NCBI GenBank assembly: GCA_963837265.1
Contig: CAWIMQ010000011.1
Coordinates: 186,001 to 250,000 of the forward strand
DNA from: DATBLE01 sp963837265
Lineage (GTDB): Bacteria; Actinomycetota; Thermoleophilia; Gaiellales; Gaiellaceae
DNA: 64,000 nucleotides
Direction: 5' to 3'
A program made the translations under genes and the position numbers. Positions 56,632 through 64,000 of the stretch are shown piece by piece. Every line of letters begins with the position of its first letter. Positions within the stretch are counted from its first letter, which is position 1. A model generated the notes under the pieces. It did no database searches. It was not told the DNA's origin and was given only the letters and a program-made list of their open reading frames with translations.

Positions 56632-58487
56632 GCGGCGGCCGCCGCCGGCGCCGGCGAGTCGACGTGCTCCCTCTGCCAGAGCTCGAGCATCAGCAGGCAC
56701 CACAGCCGGTGGCCGTGGTCGGCCCGGCCGGCGGAGTGGTCGGCGAGCAGCCGCTCGACCACGGCGGTGCGAAGCTGGCCGCGTCCGCGTGCCCGCTCGC
56801 CGAGCAGCGTGTCGCCGGCCAGAGCGCGGAGCTCGCTGCGCAGCCAGCGGGAGATCGGCACGCCCAGGCCCGTCTTCCGGCGGCCTGCCACGGCCACCGG
56901 GAGCACGTCCGCGAACGCGCGCCGGAGCGCGACCTTCCCGCGCATCCCCTGCACCTTGAGCGACTCGGGAAGCGACACGCCGAGCTCGAGCACCTCGTGG
57001 TCGAGCAGGGGAGAGCGAAGCTCGAGCGAGTGCGCCATCGAGGCGATGTCCGCCTTCAGGAGCAGGTCGCCCGGCAGGTACGTACGGACGTCGAGCCGCT
57101 GGAGCCCGGAGATGCCCTCCCCGGCCGGGCCGAGCAGCTCCCAGGCCGGCACGGGCTCCGGCACGAGCTCGGGATTCCAGAGCTCCGCCCGCAGCGCGGC
57201 CGGGAAGACCTCCACCAGGCGGCCGTAGCGCGCCGCCGGGGGCAGCGCGGCGGCCTCGAGCAGCCGGCCCGCGCGGTTGGCCCGGGAGCGCGGCTCGCGG
57301 CGACCGGCCCAGCGCAGCGCGCGCCCTGCCGCGCCCGCGCCCGGCGCGGAGAGCCGGCCGGCCAGGCCGACCGCCGCGTACCGCTCGTAGCCGGCGAACG
57401 CCTCGTCGCCTCCGTCGCCCGTCAGCGCGACCGTCACGCGGCGCCGGGCGAGCTCGCTGACCACCAGCTCCGGCAGCGCCGCCTCGTCGCCGAGCGGCTC
57501 GTCGAAGGCGGCGGCGAGCCGGGGCAGCAACTCGGTCACGTCCGGCTCGACGACGATCTCCTCGTGTTCGGTGCCGTACCGCCTTGCCACGGCGCGCGCG
57601 TATGCCCGCTCGTCGTACGCCTCCTCGCCGAAGCCGACCGTGAACGTGCGCAGCGCTCCCACCGCGTTAGCGGCCTCGGCGACGACGATGCTCGAGTCGA
57701 TCCCCCCGGAGAGGAGCACGCCCAGCGGTACGTCGGCGACGAGCCGCCTGCGCACCGCCGCGCCGACCGCCGCGCGTACCCGCTCGAGCCACTCGTCTTC
57801 GGCGAGGTGCTCGTCGCGCCGCTCGAGCGACCAGTACGGCTCGATGCGCACTGAGCCGCGCTCGGCGACGAGCAGGTGGCCGGGAGGCAGCTTCTCGACC
57901 CGGCGCAGGGCGGTCCCGGACGGCACGTACTGCAGCGCCAGGTAGGCGTCGAGAGCGGCCGGGTCGAGCTCGCGGGAGAGGGCGGGCAGGAGCAGCAGGG
58001 CCCGCAGCTCCGACGCGAACGCGATCGTGCCGTCCGGAAGCCGGGCCCAGAGGAGCGGCTTCTTCCCGATCCGGTCCCGGCCGAGGACGAGCCGCTCACG
58101 GCCTGCGTCCCAGAGGGCGACCGCGAACATCCCCGGCAGCCGGCGCACGAACTCCGGCCCCGACTCTTCGTACAGGTGCGGGATCACGGGCGTGTCGCCC
58201 GTGCCCGGCACCTCGTGCCCGGCGGCCGCGAGCGCCGCCCGGAGCGCCCGGAAGTCGTACAGCTCGCCGTTGAAGACGGCGACGACGTCGCCCGCCTCGT
58301 TGGCGACCGGCTGGCCGCCCGTGGCCAGGTCGATCACGCGGAGCCTGCGGTGCCCGAGGACGCAGCGGCCGAACGCGTCGACCGATCCCTCGTCGGGCCC
58401 CCGGTGGACCAGGGCCGCGGTCATCAGCTCGACCGGCGCGGGGTCGGCCGGGCCTGCCGGGGAGACCAGTCCGCAGATCCCGCACAT
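56628..58487 (-). CDS. asnB: Asparagine synthase-like glutamine amidotransferase
   Basis: 619 aa. Cys2 starts the class II glutaminase domain (MCGICGLVSP), RGPDEGSVD near 30, FNGELYDF near 72; synthetase domain with ATP-pyrophosphate loop VLLSGGIDSSIVV near 260 and LTGDGGDEAFAGYERY near 350. Full-length AsnB. In surface-polysaccharide loci such enzymes often amidate a uronic acid or another sugar acid rather than aspartate; that would suit the uronate enzymes here. Leaderless ATG 58487 heads a three-gene operon with two glycosyltransferases. Confidence 0.85.
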   Translation of the reverse strand: MCGICGLVSPAGPADPAPVELMTAALVHRGPDEGSVDAFGRCVLGHRRLRVIDLATGGQPVANEAGDVVAVFNGELYDFRALRAALAAAGHEVPGTGDTPVIPHLYEESGPEFVRRLPGMFAVALWDAGRERLVLGRDRIGKKPLLWARLPDGTIAFASELRALLLLPALSRELDPAALDAYLALQYVPSGTALRRVEKLPPGHLLVAERGSVRIEPYWSLERRDEHLAEDEWLERVRAAVGAAVRRRLVADVPLGVLLSGGIDSSIVVAEAANAVGALRTFTVGFGEEAYDERAYARAVARRYGTEHEEIVVEPDVTELLPRLAAAFDEPLGDEAALPELVVSELARRRVTVALTGDGGDEAFAGYERYAAVGLAGRLSAPGAGAAGRALRWAGRREPRSRANRAGRLLEAAALPPAARYGRLVEVFPAALRAELWNPELVPEPVPAWELLGPAGEGISGLQRLDVRTYLPGDLLLKADIASMAHSLELRSPLLDHEVLELGVSLPESLKVQGMRGKVALRRAFADVLPVAVAGRRKTGLGVPISRWLRSELRALAGDTLLGERARGRGQLRTAVVERLLADHSAGRADHGHRLWCLLMLELWQREHVDSPAPAAAAA

Positions 58488-58496
58488 GCCGGCCCC

Positions 58497-58502
58497 AGCC
58501 TA
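58497..58502 (-). promoter_or_regulatory. -10 box TAGGCT, leaderless promoter
   Basis: Minus-strand TAGGCT ends 9 bases before ATG 58487. Confidence 0.5.
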
Positions 58503-58571
58503 GTCGGGTGTCGCCACGATCACCGGTGGACGCCGCGAGCGTCGCCGGCCGGTGCGAAGGTATGCGCTGCC

Positions 58572-59312
58572 ATGCCAGGAGACCCGGGAGCATGCGCGGT
58601 CGTCTCGTGCCATCTCGAACGGCCGCTCGACGACCGTGCCTGGGGGCTCGTCTCGGCCTTCCGCGCCCGGCGGCCCGGTGGGTTCGAGATCGCCGCACTG
58701 ATGCGGCCCCCGGACGCCGCGGCGGGTGAGAGCGAGGCTCTGTGGCTCGCGCGGGCGCGCATCGCCGCCGCCGACGGCCCGTTCGGGCTGCACACCCACT
58801 GGGGCGGCGCCGGGCGGGCGCGACCGCTCGACGGCGATCCGGCCGCGCGCGTCCGCGCCGAGGCGGCCTGGCTCTCCGAGCGGGGGCTCCGGCCTCGGCT
58901 CTTCTGCGGCGGCGGCTGGTACATGGACGAGGACGTGGCCACCGCCGTCGCCGAGCTCGGACTGGCCGACTGCACGGCGACGGCCTTCCTGCCCTCGTAC
59001 CTCGCGCCCGGCGCCGCGCGCCGCTCGCTCGCCGAGCCGGCGCTTCTTCGCGTCGGCGGCCGCACGCTGCTCGAGCTGCCCTCGACCCACTCGCTGGGGA
59101 TGGCGCTGCGAGCGACGCTCGCTCGGCTACCGCGCTACGTCCACGTCTACTTCCACGACACCGACCTGCTCGACCCGTTGCGCCGCCGGGCGCTCGGGGC
59201 CGCGCTCGCGATTCTCGGACGCCGGCGCCGGCCCGGCCGCCTCGACGGCCTGGAGGCCGACCGGGAGCTCGACTTCGCCGCTACGGCTGGGGCTCCGGCT
59301 TCCGGGCCCTGA
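58572..59312 (+). CDS. Polysaccharide deacetylase-like protein of unclear activity
   Basis: 246 aa. FGLHTHWGGAGRARP near 72 contains an HxH metal-like motif, LFCGGGWYMDEDVATAVAEL near 115 and VHVYFHDTDLLDPL near 193 resemble the late strands of a deacetylase (beta/alpha) barrel. The usual SFDDG motif is absent. ATG 58572 is chosen; the longer frame runs antisense to asnB. The promoter is not clear (TATGCG 5 bases upstream is poor). Overlaps the convergent methyltransferase by 32 bases. Could instead be a non-enzymatic barrel protein. Confidence 0.5.
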   Translation: MPGDPGACAVVSCHLERPLDDRAWGLVSAFRARRPGGFEIAALMRPPDAAAGESEALWLARARIAAADGPFGLHTHWGGAGRARPLDGDPAARVRAEAAWLSERGLRPRLFCGGGWYMDEDVATAVAELGLADCTATAFLPSYLAPGAARRSLAEPALLRVGGRTLLELPSTHSLGMALRATLARLPRYVHVYFHDTDLLDPLRRRALGAALAILGRRRRPGRLDGLEADRELDFAATAGAPASGP

Positions 59313-59916
59313 AGCAGATGTCGTTTGCGAACAGGCGCGGGCCGAGGCGGGTCAGCCGGCCGGCGACGAAGCGCAGCTCCGGGTCGGCGAACCGCCTCAG
59401 CAGGCGCCCCAGGTCGCTGGGCGAGAAGAGGTGGAGATGGGTGGGGTCGGCCTCGGGGCGCCGGCCGGCGAGAAACGCCAGTCTGTTCTTCAGCCGGTAG
59501 GCGTTCGGGACCGATCCGACCAGCCGCCCTCCCGGCCGCAGGACGCGGCGTGCCTCCGACACCGTCTCATCGGGCTGCGGCAGGTGCTCGAGGAGCTCGC
59601 CCGCGACGACCACGTCGAAGCTCTCCCCGGGGAACGGGAGCGGCTCGGCGGCGTCTCCCCAGGCCGTCTCGATCCCGATCTCGGCCGCCTGCTCGAGCGC
59701 CGAGCGGTCGACGTCCATGCCGACGACCTCGTTCCCGTCGAGATACGCGCGGGTCAACCCGCCCGAGCGGCAGCCGAGGTCGAGGACACGCCTGCCCGTG
59801 CCGACCCATTCGCGGAAGAGCGGCATCCGCTGCGACGCGCAGAACACGAAGCCTTCGGGCCGCCGCGCGGCATGGTGCGTCCGGTAGAGGGTGTCGAGGC
59901 GATCGAGCTGGGCCAC
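59281..59916 (-). CDS. SAM-dependent class I methyltransferase
   Basis: 211 aa from GTG 59916. Motif I RVLDLGCRSGGLTRAYL near 43, GMDVDRSALEQAAE near 65, PLPFPGESFDVVVAGELLEHL near 88, RVLRPGGRLVGSVPNAYR near 122: UbiE/Coq5-like SAM fold. A start at 59997 would overlap the divergent gene. A TACATT box at 59944-59949 on the minus strand would give a 20-base leader. Probably O-methylates a glycan intermediate. Confidence 0.8.
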   Translation of the reverse strand: MAQLDRLDTLYRTHHAARRPEGFVFCASQRMPLFREWVGTGRRVLDLGCRSGGLTRAYLDGNEVVGMDVDRSALEQAAEIGIETAWGDAAEPLPFPGESFDVVVAGELLEHLPQPDETVSEARRVLRPGGRLVGSVPNAYRLKNRLAFLAGRRPEADPTHLHLFSPSDLGRLLRRFADPELRFVAGRLTRLGPRLFANDICFRARKPEPQP

Positions 59917-59943
59917 CCCCCGGGTTCTCGCCGGAGAGGCCCG

Positions 59944-59953
59944 AATGTAAACT
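59944..59953. promoter_or_regulatory. Overlapping divergent -10 boxes (TACATT minus, TAAACT plus)
   Basis: TAAACT at 59948-59953 ends 10 bases before GTG 59964. Minus-strand TACATT (59949-59944) overlaps it by two bases and faces the methyltransferase gene. A second case of mutually exclusive divergent promoters, after 46741. Confidence 0.45.
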
Positions 59954-59963
59954 GGCTCCGCCC

Positions 59964-61493
59964 GTGGCAACAAAGGAAGCTCCGCCGGCGGATCCACCGA
60001 CCGCTCCCGCCGAGAGAGAGCCGGTCGCCCTCCCGATCGCGGGCGACATCAGGCGCAGTCGGCCCTATTTCCTCTCCGCGACGCCCCTGCGCCAGCTCCT
60101 CTTCCGGGTCGTGAGCGTCACCAGCCTGGTCGCGCTCGACCTGGCCGCGGTCGGGTTCGCCCTCTACGGAGGGCTCGCTCTCCGGGAGGTCTACTACGGC
60201 CATTCGCCGATCCTGTGGGGCGTCCTCTGGACCGCCGAGACGAACTGGTTCCCGTTCGTCGCGCTCGTCATGGTGCTCGTCTTCTGGCAGGGGGGGCTCT
60301 ACGCCGAGCGCGAGCGCCGGGCGGGGTTCGGCCGCGTCGTCTCCTCGCTCGTCGTCGTCGCGCTGCTCGTCCTCGCCTTCGGCCTCGGCACGGGTCACGA
60401 CTTCACCACCTTCGGCCTCATCCCGACGGCGCTCGTGATCGCGACCGTGCTCGACGGCCTGCTCCGGGCGAGCTACGAGGCGATCAGCCGCGAGGCTCTG
60501 CACCTGCTCGGCGTCAGGCGGCGGGCAATCGTGGTCGGGGAGGGCGCGCACCTCGACCACCTCCTCGGCGTGCTCGGGTCGGTGCGCGGCGGGATCGAGT
60601 ACGAGTTCCTCGGCGTGGTCAGCGGCGCCGACGCCCCCGCCCACGAGCTGCCGCGGCTCGGCGCGCTGGAGGAGCTTCGCTCCGTGCTCGAGCGGCACGA
60701 GGCCGACGAGCTGATCGTCACCGACTCCGACTACAGCGATCGGGAGCTCCTCCAGATCGTCGACCATGCGCACCGCCGCGCCGTGAAGGTGCGGATCGCG
60801 CCGAAGACCACCGAGCTGCTCGTCCAGCGCGCCGAGTACGTCCCGGGCCAGGGGATCCCGCTCTTCGAGCTGCGCCCGCCCGCGTTCGCCGGAACCGACT
60901 GGGCGGTCAAGCGGTCGTTCGACCTGGCCGTCAGCGGCGCCGTGCTCGTTCTCGGCCTGCCGCTCTGGCTCACGATCGCGGCGGCGATCAAGCTCGGCTC
61001 GCGCGGCCCGGTTCTCTACCGTGACCCGCGTGTCGGCCTCGGCGAGCAGCCGTTCGGGATGTTCAAGTTCCGGACGATGGTCGCCGGCGCGGCCGAGCAG
61101 CAGCCCGAGCTGGAGCGCCGGAACGAGGCCGAGGGCGCCCTGTTCAAGATCCGCGACGATCCGCGCGTGACGAGCGCCGGGCGGCTCCTCCGGCGCCTGT
61201 CGCTCGACGAGCTTCCGAACCTGCTGAACGTGATCCGCGGCGAGATGAGCCTGGTCGGGCCCCGGCCCCTGCCGCTCCGCGACCACGCGCTGCTCGAGGA
61301 CTGGCACCGGCGCCGCTCGCACGTGCTGCCCGGGATGACGGGTCTCTGGCAGATCTCCGGACGCTCCGACCTCTCCTTCGACGACCTCGTCCGTCTCGAC
61401 TTCTACTACCTCGAGAACTGGTCGATCTGGCTGGACATCTCGATCCTCGCGAAGACCCTCCCGGCGGTGCTGGCGAGCCGGGGGGCGTATTGA
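59964..61493 (+). CDS. Large polyprenyl-phosphate sugar phosphotransferase (WbaP/WcaJ type)
   Basis: 509 aa. Four N-terminal helices (about 45-160), a Rossmann-like CoA-binding segment (AIVVGEGAHLDHLLGVL near 185), then the catalytic domain from about 312: WAVKRSFDLAVSG, KFRTM near 367, DELPNLLNVIRGEMSLVGP near 414, LPGMTGLWQISGRSDL near 454. Initiates lipid-linked repeat-unit synthesis by transferring a hexose-1-phosphate to undecaprenyl phosphate. It is the second initiating enzyme in the window. GTG 59964 start; coupled (TTGA) to the next methyltransferase. Confidence 0.9.
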   Translation: MATKEAPPADPPTAPAEREPVALPIAGDIRRSRPYFLSATPLRQLLFRVVSVTSLVALDLAAVGFALYGGLALREVYYGHSPILWGVLWTAETNWFPFVALVMVLVFWQGGLYAERERRAGFGRVVSSLVVVALLVLAFGLGTGHDFTTFGLIPTALVIATVLDGLLRASYEAISREALHLLGVRRRAIVVGEGAHLDHLLGVLGSVRGGIEYEFLGVVSGADAPAHELPRLGALEELRSVLERHEADELIVTDSDYSDRELLQIVDHAHRRAVKVRIAPKTTELLVQRAEYVPGQGIPLFELRPPAFAGTDWAVKRSFDLAVSGAVLVLGLPLWLTIAAAIKLGSRGPVLYRDPRVGLGEQPFGMFKFRTMVAGAAEQQPELERRNEAEGALFKIRDDPRVTSAGRLLRRLSLDELPNLLNVIRGEMSLVGPRPLPLRDHALLEDWHRRRSHVLPGMTGLWQISGRSDLSFDDLVRLDFYYLENWSIWLDISILAKTLPAVLASRGAY

Positions 61494-62236
61494 GCATCGA
61501 CCGGTCGTCGTCCGCAGCCTTCGCCAGAGTGGCCGAGAGCTACGAGCGGCGGCGGCCGTCGTACCCCCCGGACCTGATCGCCTGGCTCGCCGACCGGCTC
61601 CGGCTCGGCCCGGACCGCACCGTCGTGGACGTCGGCGCAGGCACGGGCAAGCTGACGCGGCAGCTCGTGCCCACGGGCGCCCGCGTGATCGCGGTCGAGC
61701 CGCTCGCGGAGATGCGCGCGCAGCTCGTGCTCGCCGTTCCCGGCGTGGAGGTGCTCGCCGGCACGGCCGAGACGCTGCCGCTTCCGGACGGAGCGGCGGA
61801 CGCCCTCACCGCCGCCTCGGCGTTCCACTGGTTCGACCATGACCGCGCCCTGCCGGAGATGCACCGGGTCCTGAGGGCGGGCGGTGCGCTCGCCACGGTC
61901 GGCAACGGGCGCGACGTGTCGGACCCGCTCCAGCAGGAGGTGCAGGCGATCGTCGGCCCGTACCTGCCGGGGGCGGACGAGATCCTCGGGTGGATCCCGG
62001 TCCTCGAGTCGAGCCCGCTGTTCGGGCCGGCGGAGAGGTTCGAGACCGCCTTCGAGCAGCGCTTCGACGCGGAGGGCCTCGCGGAGCGGGTCGGGACGAT
62101 CAGCTACGTCGCGCGGCTGCCGGACGCGGAGCGTCTGGACGTGCTTGCCCGCGTGCGGGCGCTCGGCGAGGCGCAGCCGGAGTCGCCGTTTCCCTTCCGG
62201 TACCGGATCGAGGCGGCTCTCTGGCGGCGCGGCTAG
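61490..62236 (+). CDS. SAM-dependent class I methyltransferase
   Basis: 248 aa starting at TTG 61490, overlapping the upstream stop as TTGA. VAESYERRRPSYPPDL near 14, motif I VVDVGAGTGKLTRQL near 45, AVEPLAEMRAQL near 67, ETLPLPDGAADALTAASAFHWF near 94. The FHWF and RRPSYP signatures are those of the UbiE-like SAM methyltransferases often annotated simply as class I. Role in the glycan pathway is inferred from coupling only. Confidence 0.85.
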   Translation: MSIDRSSSAAFARVAESYERRRPSYPPDLIAWLADRLRLGPDRTVVDVGAGTGKLTRQLVPTGARVIAVEPLAEMRAQLVLAVPGVEVLAGTAETLPLPDGAADALTAASAFHWFDHDRALPEMHRVLRAGGALATVGNGRDVSDPLQQEVQAIVGPYLPGADEILGWIPVLESSPLFGPAERFETAFEQRFDAEGLAERVGTISYVARLPDAERLDVLARVRALGEAQPESPFPFRYRIEAALWRRG

Positions 62237-62241
62237 CGAAG

Positions 62242-62263
62242 CGCTCCCCGCCGGCGGGGAGCG
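62242..62263. terminator. 22-bp perfect palindrome after the methyltransferase
   Basis: An 11-bp arm (CGCTCCCCGCC) is directly followed by its complement, 5 bases past the stop. No T-run. Likely a terminator or a REP-like element separating this operon from the next gene. Confidence 0.5.
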
Positions 62264-62287
62264 GGTGGGCGCGGCAGGCGCCTTCGC

Positions 62288-62293
62288 CATACT
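62288..62293 (+). promoter_or_regulatory. -10 box CATACT, leaderless promoter
   Basis: CATACT ends 7 bases before GTG 62301. Confidence 0.4.
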
Positions 62294-62300
62294 GAGGGCG

Positions 62301-63509
62301 GTGAAGGCGCCGAAGATCCTCGCGGTCGCGTCCGCTGTCGACCTCGACTTCCGCTACGGCTGTACGCCGGCCTGGTGGCAGCTCTGGAAGGGGCTCCACG
62401 AGGCGGGCTGCGACCTGATCGTCACCCCGTACCGGGGCCGGCCGGTCGAGTCACCGTGGTGGCGAACCGCGCCCAATCCCTGCTATCGCGAAGGTGAGAC
62501 CTTCGCGATAGCGCGCGGCTTCGCCGCGCGTTTGAAGGGCGATCGGTTCCTGCGGAGGGCCGAGCGCGACCCCGGGGACACCGACCGCTGGGTCCGCGAG
62601 GTGATCTGGCGGTGGGTGACGCCGCGCTGGCGCAACCACCTCGTCCGCCTGCTCGACCGTGAGCGGGACGTGGACGCGGTCGTCGTCTTCACGGTGCCGA
62701 TGAGCCATCTGCGGGGGATTCCGGCGCTCCTCCGCGCGCGCTTCGGGGTGCCCGTCGTCTACTACGACGGCGACGTGCCGATGAGCCTGCCGGAGTACGG
62801 GGGGCACGACACCGGCTTCAACTACTACTTCGGTGCCGACCCGTCCGAGTACGACCTGGTCGTCTCCAACTCCGAGGGCGGGCTCGACCGGCTGCGCGAA
62901 CTCGGCGCGCGCCGCGCGGAGGCGGTCTTCTGGGGGGCGGACCCGGAGCTCTTCCAGCCCCTTCCGGTGGACAAGGAGACCGACGTCTTCTTCTACGGGT
63001 ACGGGGACAAGTTCCGCCAGGAGTGGACCGAGGCGATGATCGGCGAGCCGAGCCGCAGGCTGCCCGGGACGGACTTCTCGATCGGAGGGCGCGACTTTCG
63101 CGGCGACACCGGGCTGGCGCGGCTCGCAGGCGACGTGCCGTTCAACGTGTTCGCGCGGGCGATCGCCGGCGCGCGGATCAACCTGAACATCACCCGCCGC
63201 GCGCACGCGTCCGTGGAGGCGTCGTCCACGTCTCGGCCGTTCGAGCTGGCGATGGCGGGCGCGGCGATCGTCTCCAATCCGCACCGCGGCATCGAGCGCT
63301 GGTTCGAGCCTGGCCGCGAGCTGCTCGTGGTCGAGGACGCCGATGCGGCGACCGCCGCCTACGCGGCCCTGCTCGAGGATCCGGCCCGGGCGGAGGAGCT
63401 CGGCCGCGCCGCCCGCGAGCGTGCGCTCGACGAGCACACCTTCCTGCACCGTGCCCGGCGGCTGCTCGACCTGCTCGGCCTCGGCGCTCCGGTGGCGGTT
63501 CGTGGCTGA
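62301..63509 (+). CDS. CgeB-like glycosyltransferase
   Basis: 402 aa. VAVASAVDLDFRYG-type first strand, YYDGDVPMSLPEYGG near 155, VVSNSEGGLDRLREL near 190, VFWGADPELFQPLP near 212, FFYGYGDKFRQEW near 232, and the CgeB signature STSRPFELAMAGAAIVSNP near 312. A GT-B-fold enzyme of the CgeB/GT1_2 type, used in spore-coat, flagellin and surface glycan synthesis. Residues 62-76 are encoded by two adjacent perfect palindromes, an apparent in-frame insertion. GTG 62301 start. Confidence 0.8.
   Translation: MKAPKILAVASAVDLDFRYGCTPAWWQLWKGLHEAGCDLIVTPYRGRPVESPWWRTAPNPCYREGETFAIARGFAARLKGDRFLRRAERDPGDTDRWVREVIWRWVTPRWRNHLVRLLDRERDVDAVVVFTVPMSHLRGIPALLRARFGVPVVYYDGDVPMSLPEYGGHDTGFNYYFGADPSEYDLVVSNSEGGLDRLRELGARRAEAVFWGADPELFQPLPVDKETDVFFYGYGDKFRQEWTEAMIGEPSRRLPGTDFSIGGRDFRGDTGLARLAGDVPFNVFARAIAGARINLNITRRAHASVEASSTSRPFELAMAGAAIVSNPHRGIERWFEPGRELLVVEDADAATAAYAALLEDPARAEELGRAARERALDEHTFLHRARRLLDLLGLGAPVAVRG
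62482..62530. repeat. Two adjacent perfect palindromes inside a coding region
   Basis: A 14-bp stem GCTATCGCGAAGGT (62482-62495) with loop GAG and complement 62499-62512, directly followed by CGCGCGGC (62512-62519), loop TTC and GCCGCGCG (62523-62530). Frame is preserved, adding about REGETFAIARGFAARL to the GT. Confidence 0.8.
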
Positions 63510-64000
63510 GGTCGTGGCCGAGGCGCGCACTCGCGACCCGCGCCTGGCCGCGCTCAGACGCGTCGCGATCGTCCCCGCCTTCAACGAAGAGGAGAGCGTT
63601 GCCGCCGTGATCGGGGAGATCCGCGCGTTCGACCCGGAGCTCGAGATCGTCGTCGTCGACGACGGGTCGCTGGACGGCACCGCCGCCGCCGCCGAGCGCC
63701 TCGGCGCGCGCGTCGTCCGGCTGCCGTTCAACCTCGGGATCGGCGGTGCCGTCCAGACCGGGTTCCGGTACGCGTTCGAACGGGGGTTCGAGCTCGCGGT
63801 CCGCCTCGACGGCGACGGCCAGCACGACCCTGCCCAGCTCGCGCTGCTCCTGGAGCCGGTGCTCGCCGGGGAGGCCGACATCGTCGTCGGCTCGCGCTTC
63901 CGGGAGACGATCGGCACCGGCTGGACGACCTACCGGTCGTCGCGCTCGCGCCGGCTCGGGATCTCGATCCTCGCCGGCACGGTGTCGATGCTCGTCGGCC
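63502..64000 (+). CDS. GT2-family glycosyltransferase, N-terminal part (runs off right edge)
   Basis: 166 codons visible, no stop. GTG 63502 overlaps the upstream stop by 8 bases. VAIVPAFNEEESVAAVI near residue 24, VVVDDGSLDGTAAAAE near 51, NLGIGGAVQTGFRYAF near 77, and RLDGDGQHDPAQL near 100 (D-x-D metal site): the dolichyl/polyprenyl-phosphate mannosyltransferase-like branch of GT2. Likely makes a polyprenyl-phosphate sugar or adds one to the repeat unit. Not listed as a closed ORF because its end lies outside the window. Confidence 0.85.
   Translation, partial: MAEVVAEARTRDPRLAALRRVAIVPAFNEEESVAAVIGEIRAFDPELEIVVVDDGSLDGTAAAAERLGARVVRLPFNLGIGGAVQTGFRYAFERGFELAVRLDGDGQHDPAQLALLLEPVLAGEADIVVGSRFRETIGTGWTTYRSSRSRRLGISILAGTVSMLVG

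Noticed and set aside
1..64000. tRNA, rRNA, transposase, integrase or phage genes
   Set aside because: None recognised on either strand while reading through the window. A tRNAscan/Infernal and ISfinder run would settle it.

Overview
The window is very G+C-rich DNA from a bacterium and looks actinobacterial. The base composition, the heavy use of GTG starts, and the habit of placing a TAnnnT -10 box 6-10 bases before a start codon (leaderless mRNAs) all fit. The protein style (many GT4 enzymes, GPWxG...ELLYWIPFLRW proteins, NAD epimerases) suggests a deep-branching class such as Thermoleophilia, but that placement is inference. No rRNA, tRNA, prophage, transposase or CRISPR array was seen. 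Nearly the whole window is one large surface-polysaccharide locus.

Layout. (1) 1-14.2 kb: five members of a GT-B-like glycan-enzyme family (1-385 partial, 489, 2828, 6227, 12778) interleaved with three closely related PAPS-type sulfotransferases (5164, 8149, 11721), plus a pair of Gfo/Idh/MocA dehydrogenases (9512, 10519) and a tandem repeat at 9.3 kb. (2) 12.8-18.4 kb, minus strand: two GT4 enzymes, a KpsC/KpsS-like capsule protein, a HAD phosphatase and the fifth GT-B-like protein. (3) 18.5-26.1 kb: GT4, GT2, methyltransferase, small phosphoglycosyl transferase, ATP-grasp enzyme, a fourth sulfotransferase and two putative PhyH-type dioxygenases. (4) 26.2-31.4 kb: a secreted glucuronyl C5-epimerase-like protein, polysaccharide deacetylase, UDP-sugar 4-epimerase, Wzz-like chain-length protein and a GT2. 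(5) 31.4-35.1 kb: a stretch with lower-G+C spacers, holding a phosphodiester glycosidase, a GT4 and a broken sulfotransferase fused to a hydrolase scrap. (6) 35.2-46.7 kb: secreted helical-barrel protein, SIMPL protein, GT-C membrane protein, UDP-glucuronate decarboxylase interrupted by an intein, secreted glycosidase, GT4, UDP-sugar epimerase and O-antigen ligase/polymerase. (7) 46.8-64 kb: flippase, several GT4s, deacetylases, a frameshifted GNAT, GT-C, AsnB-like amidotransferase, methyltransferases, a large phosphoglycosyl transferase, a CgeB-like GT and a GT2 running off the right edge.

How it fits together. Nucleotide-sugar enzymes (UDP-GlcA decarboxylase, two 4-epimerases, dehydrogenases) would feed two alternative phosphoglycosyl transferases that start a lipid-linked oligosaccharide. 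GT4/GT2/GT-C enzymes extend it, the flippase moves it out, the O-antigen ligase/polymerase and the Wzz protein set its length, and secreted enzymes epimerise, deacetylate or trim it. Four intact sulfotransferases plus one remnant, together with a C5-epimerase, suggest a sulfated, uronate-containing polymer. That is the main functional hypothesis here and is not proven by sequence. No PAPS-synthesis genes lie in the window.

Unusual items: a 480-residue LAGLIDADG-type intein in the UDP-glucuronate decarboxylase; a pervasive leaderless-promoter pattern, including a 12-bp palindrome that serves as -10 box for two divergent genes; several families of palindromic repeats, two of them inside or at the start of coding sequence; and a duplicated gene start split by a perfect hairpin.
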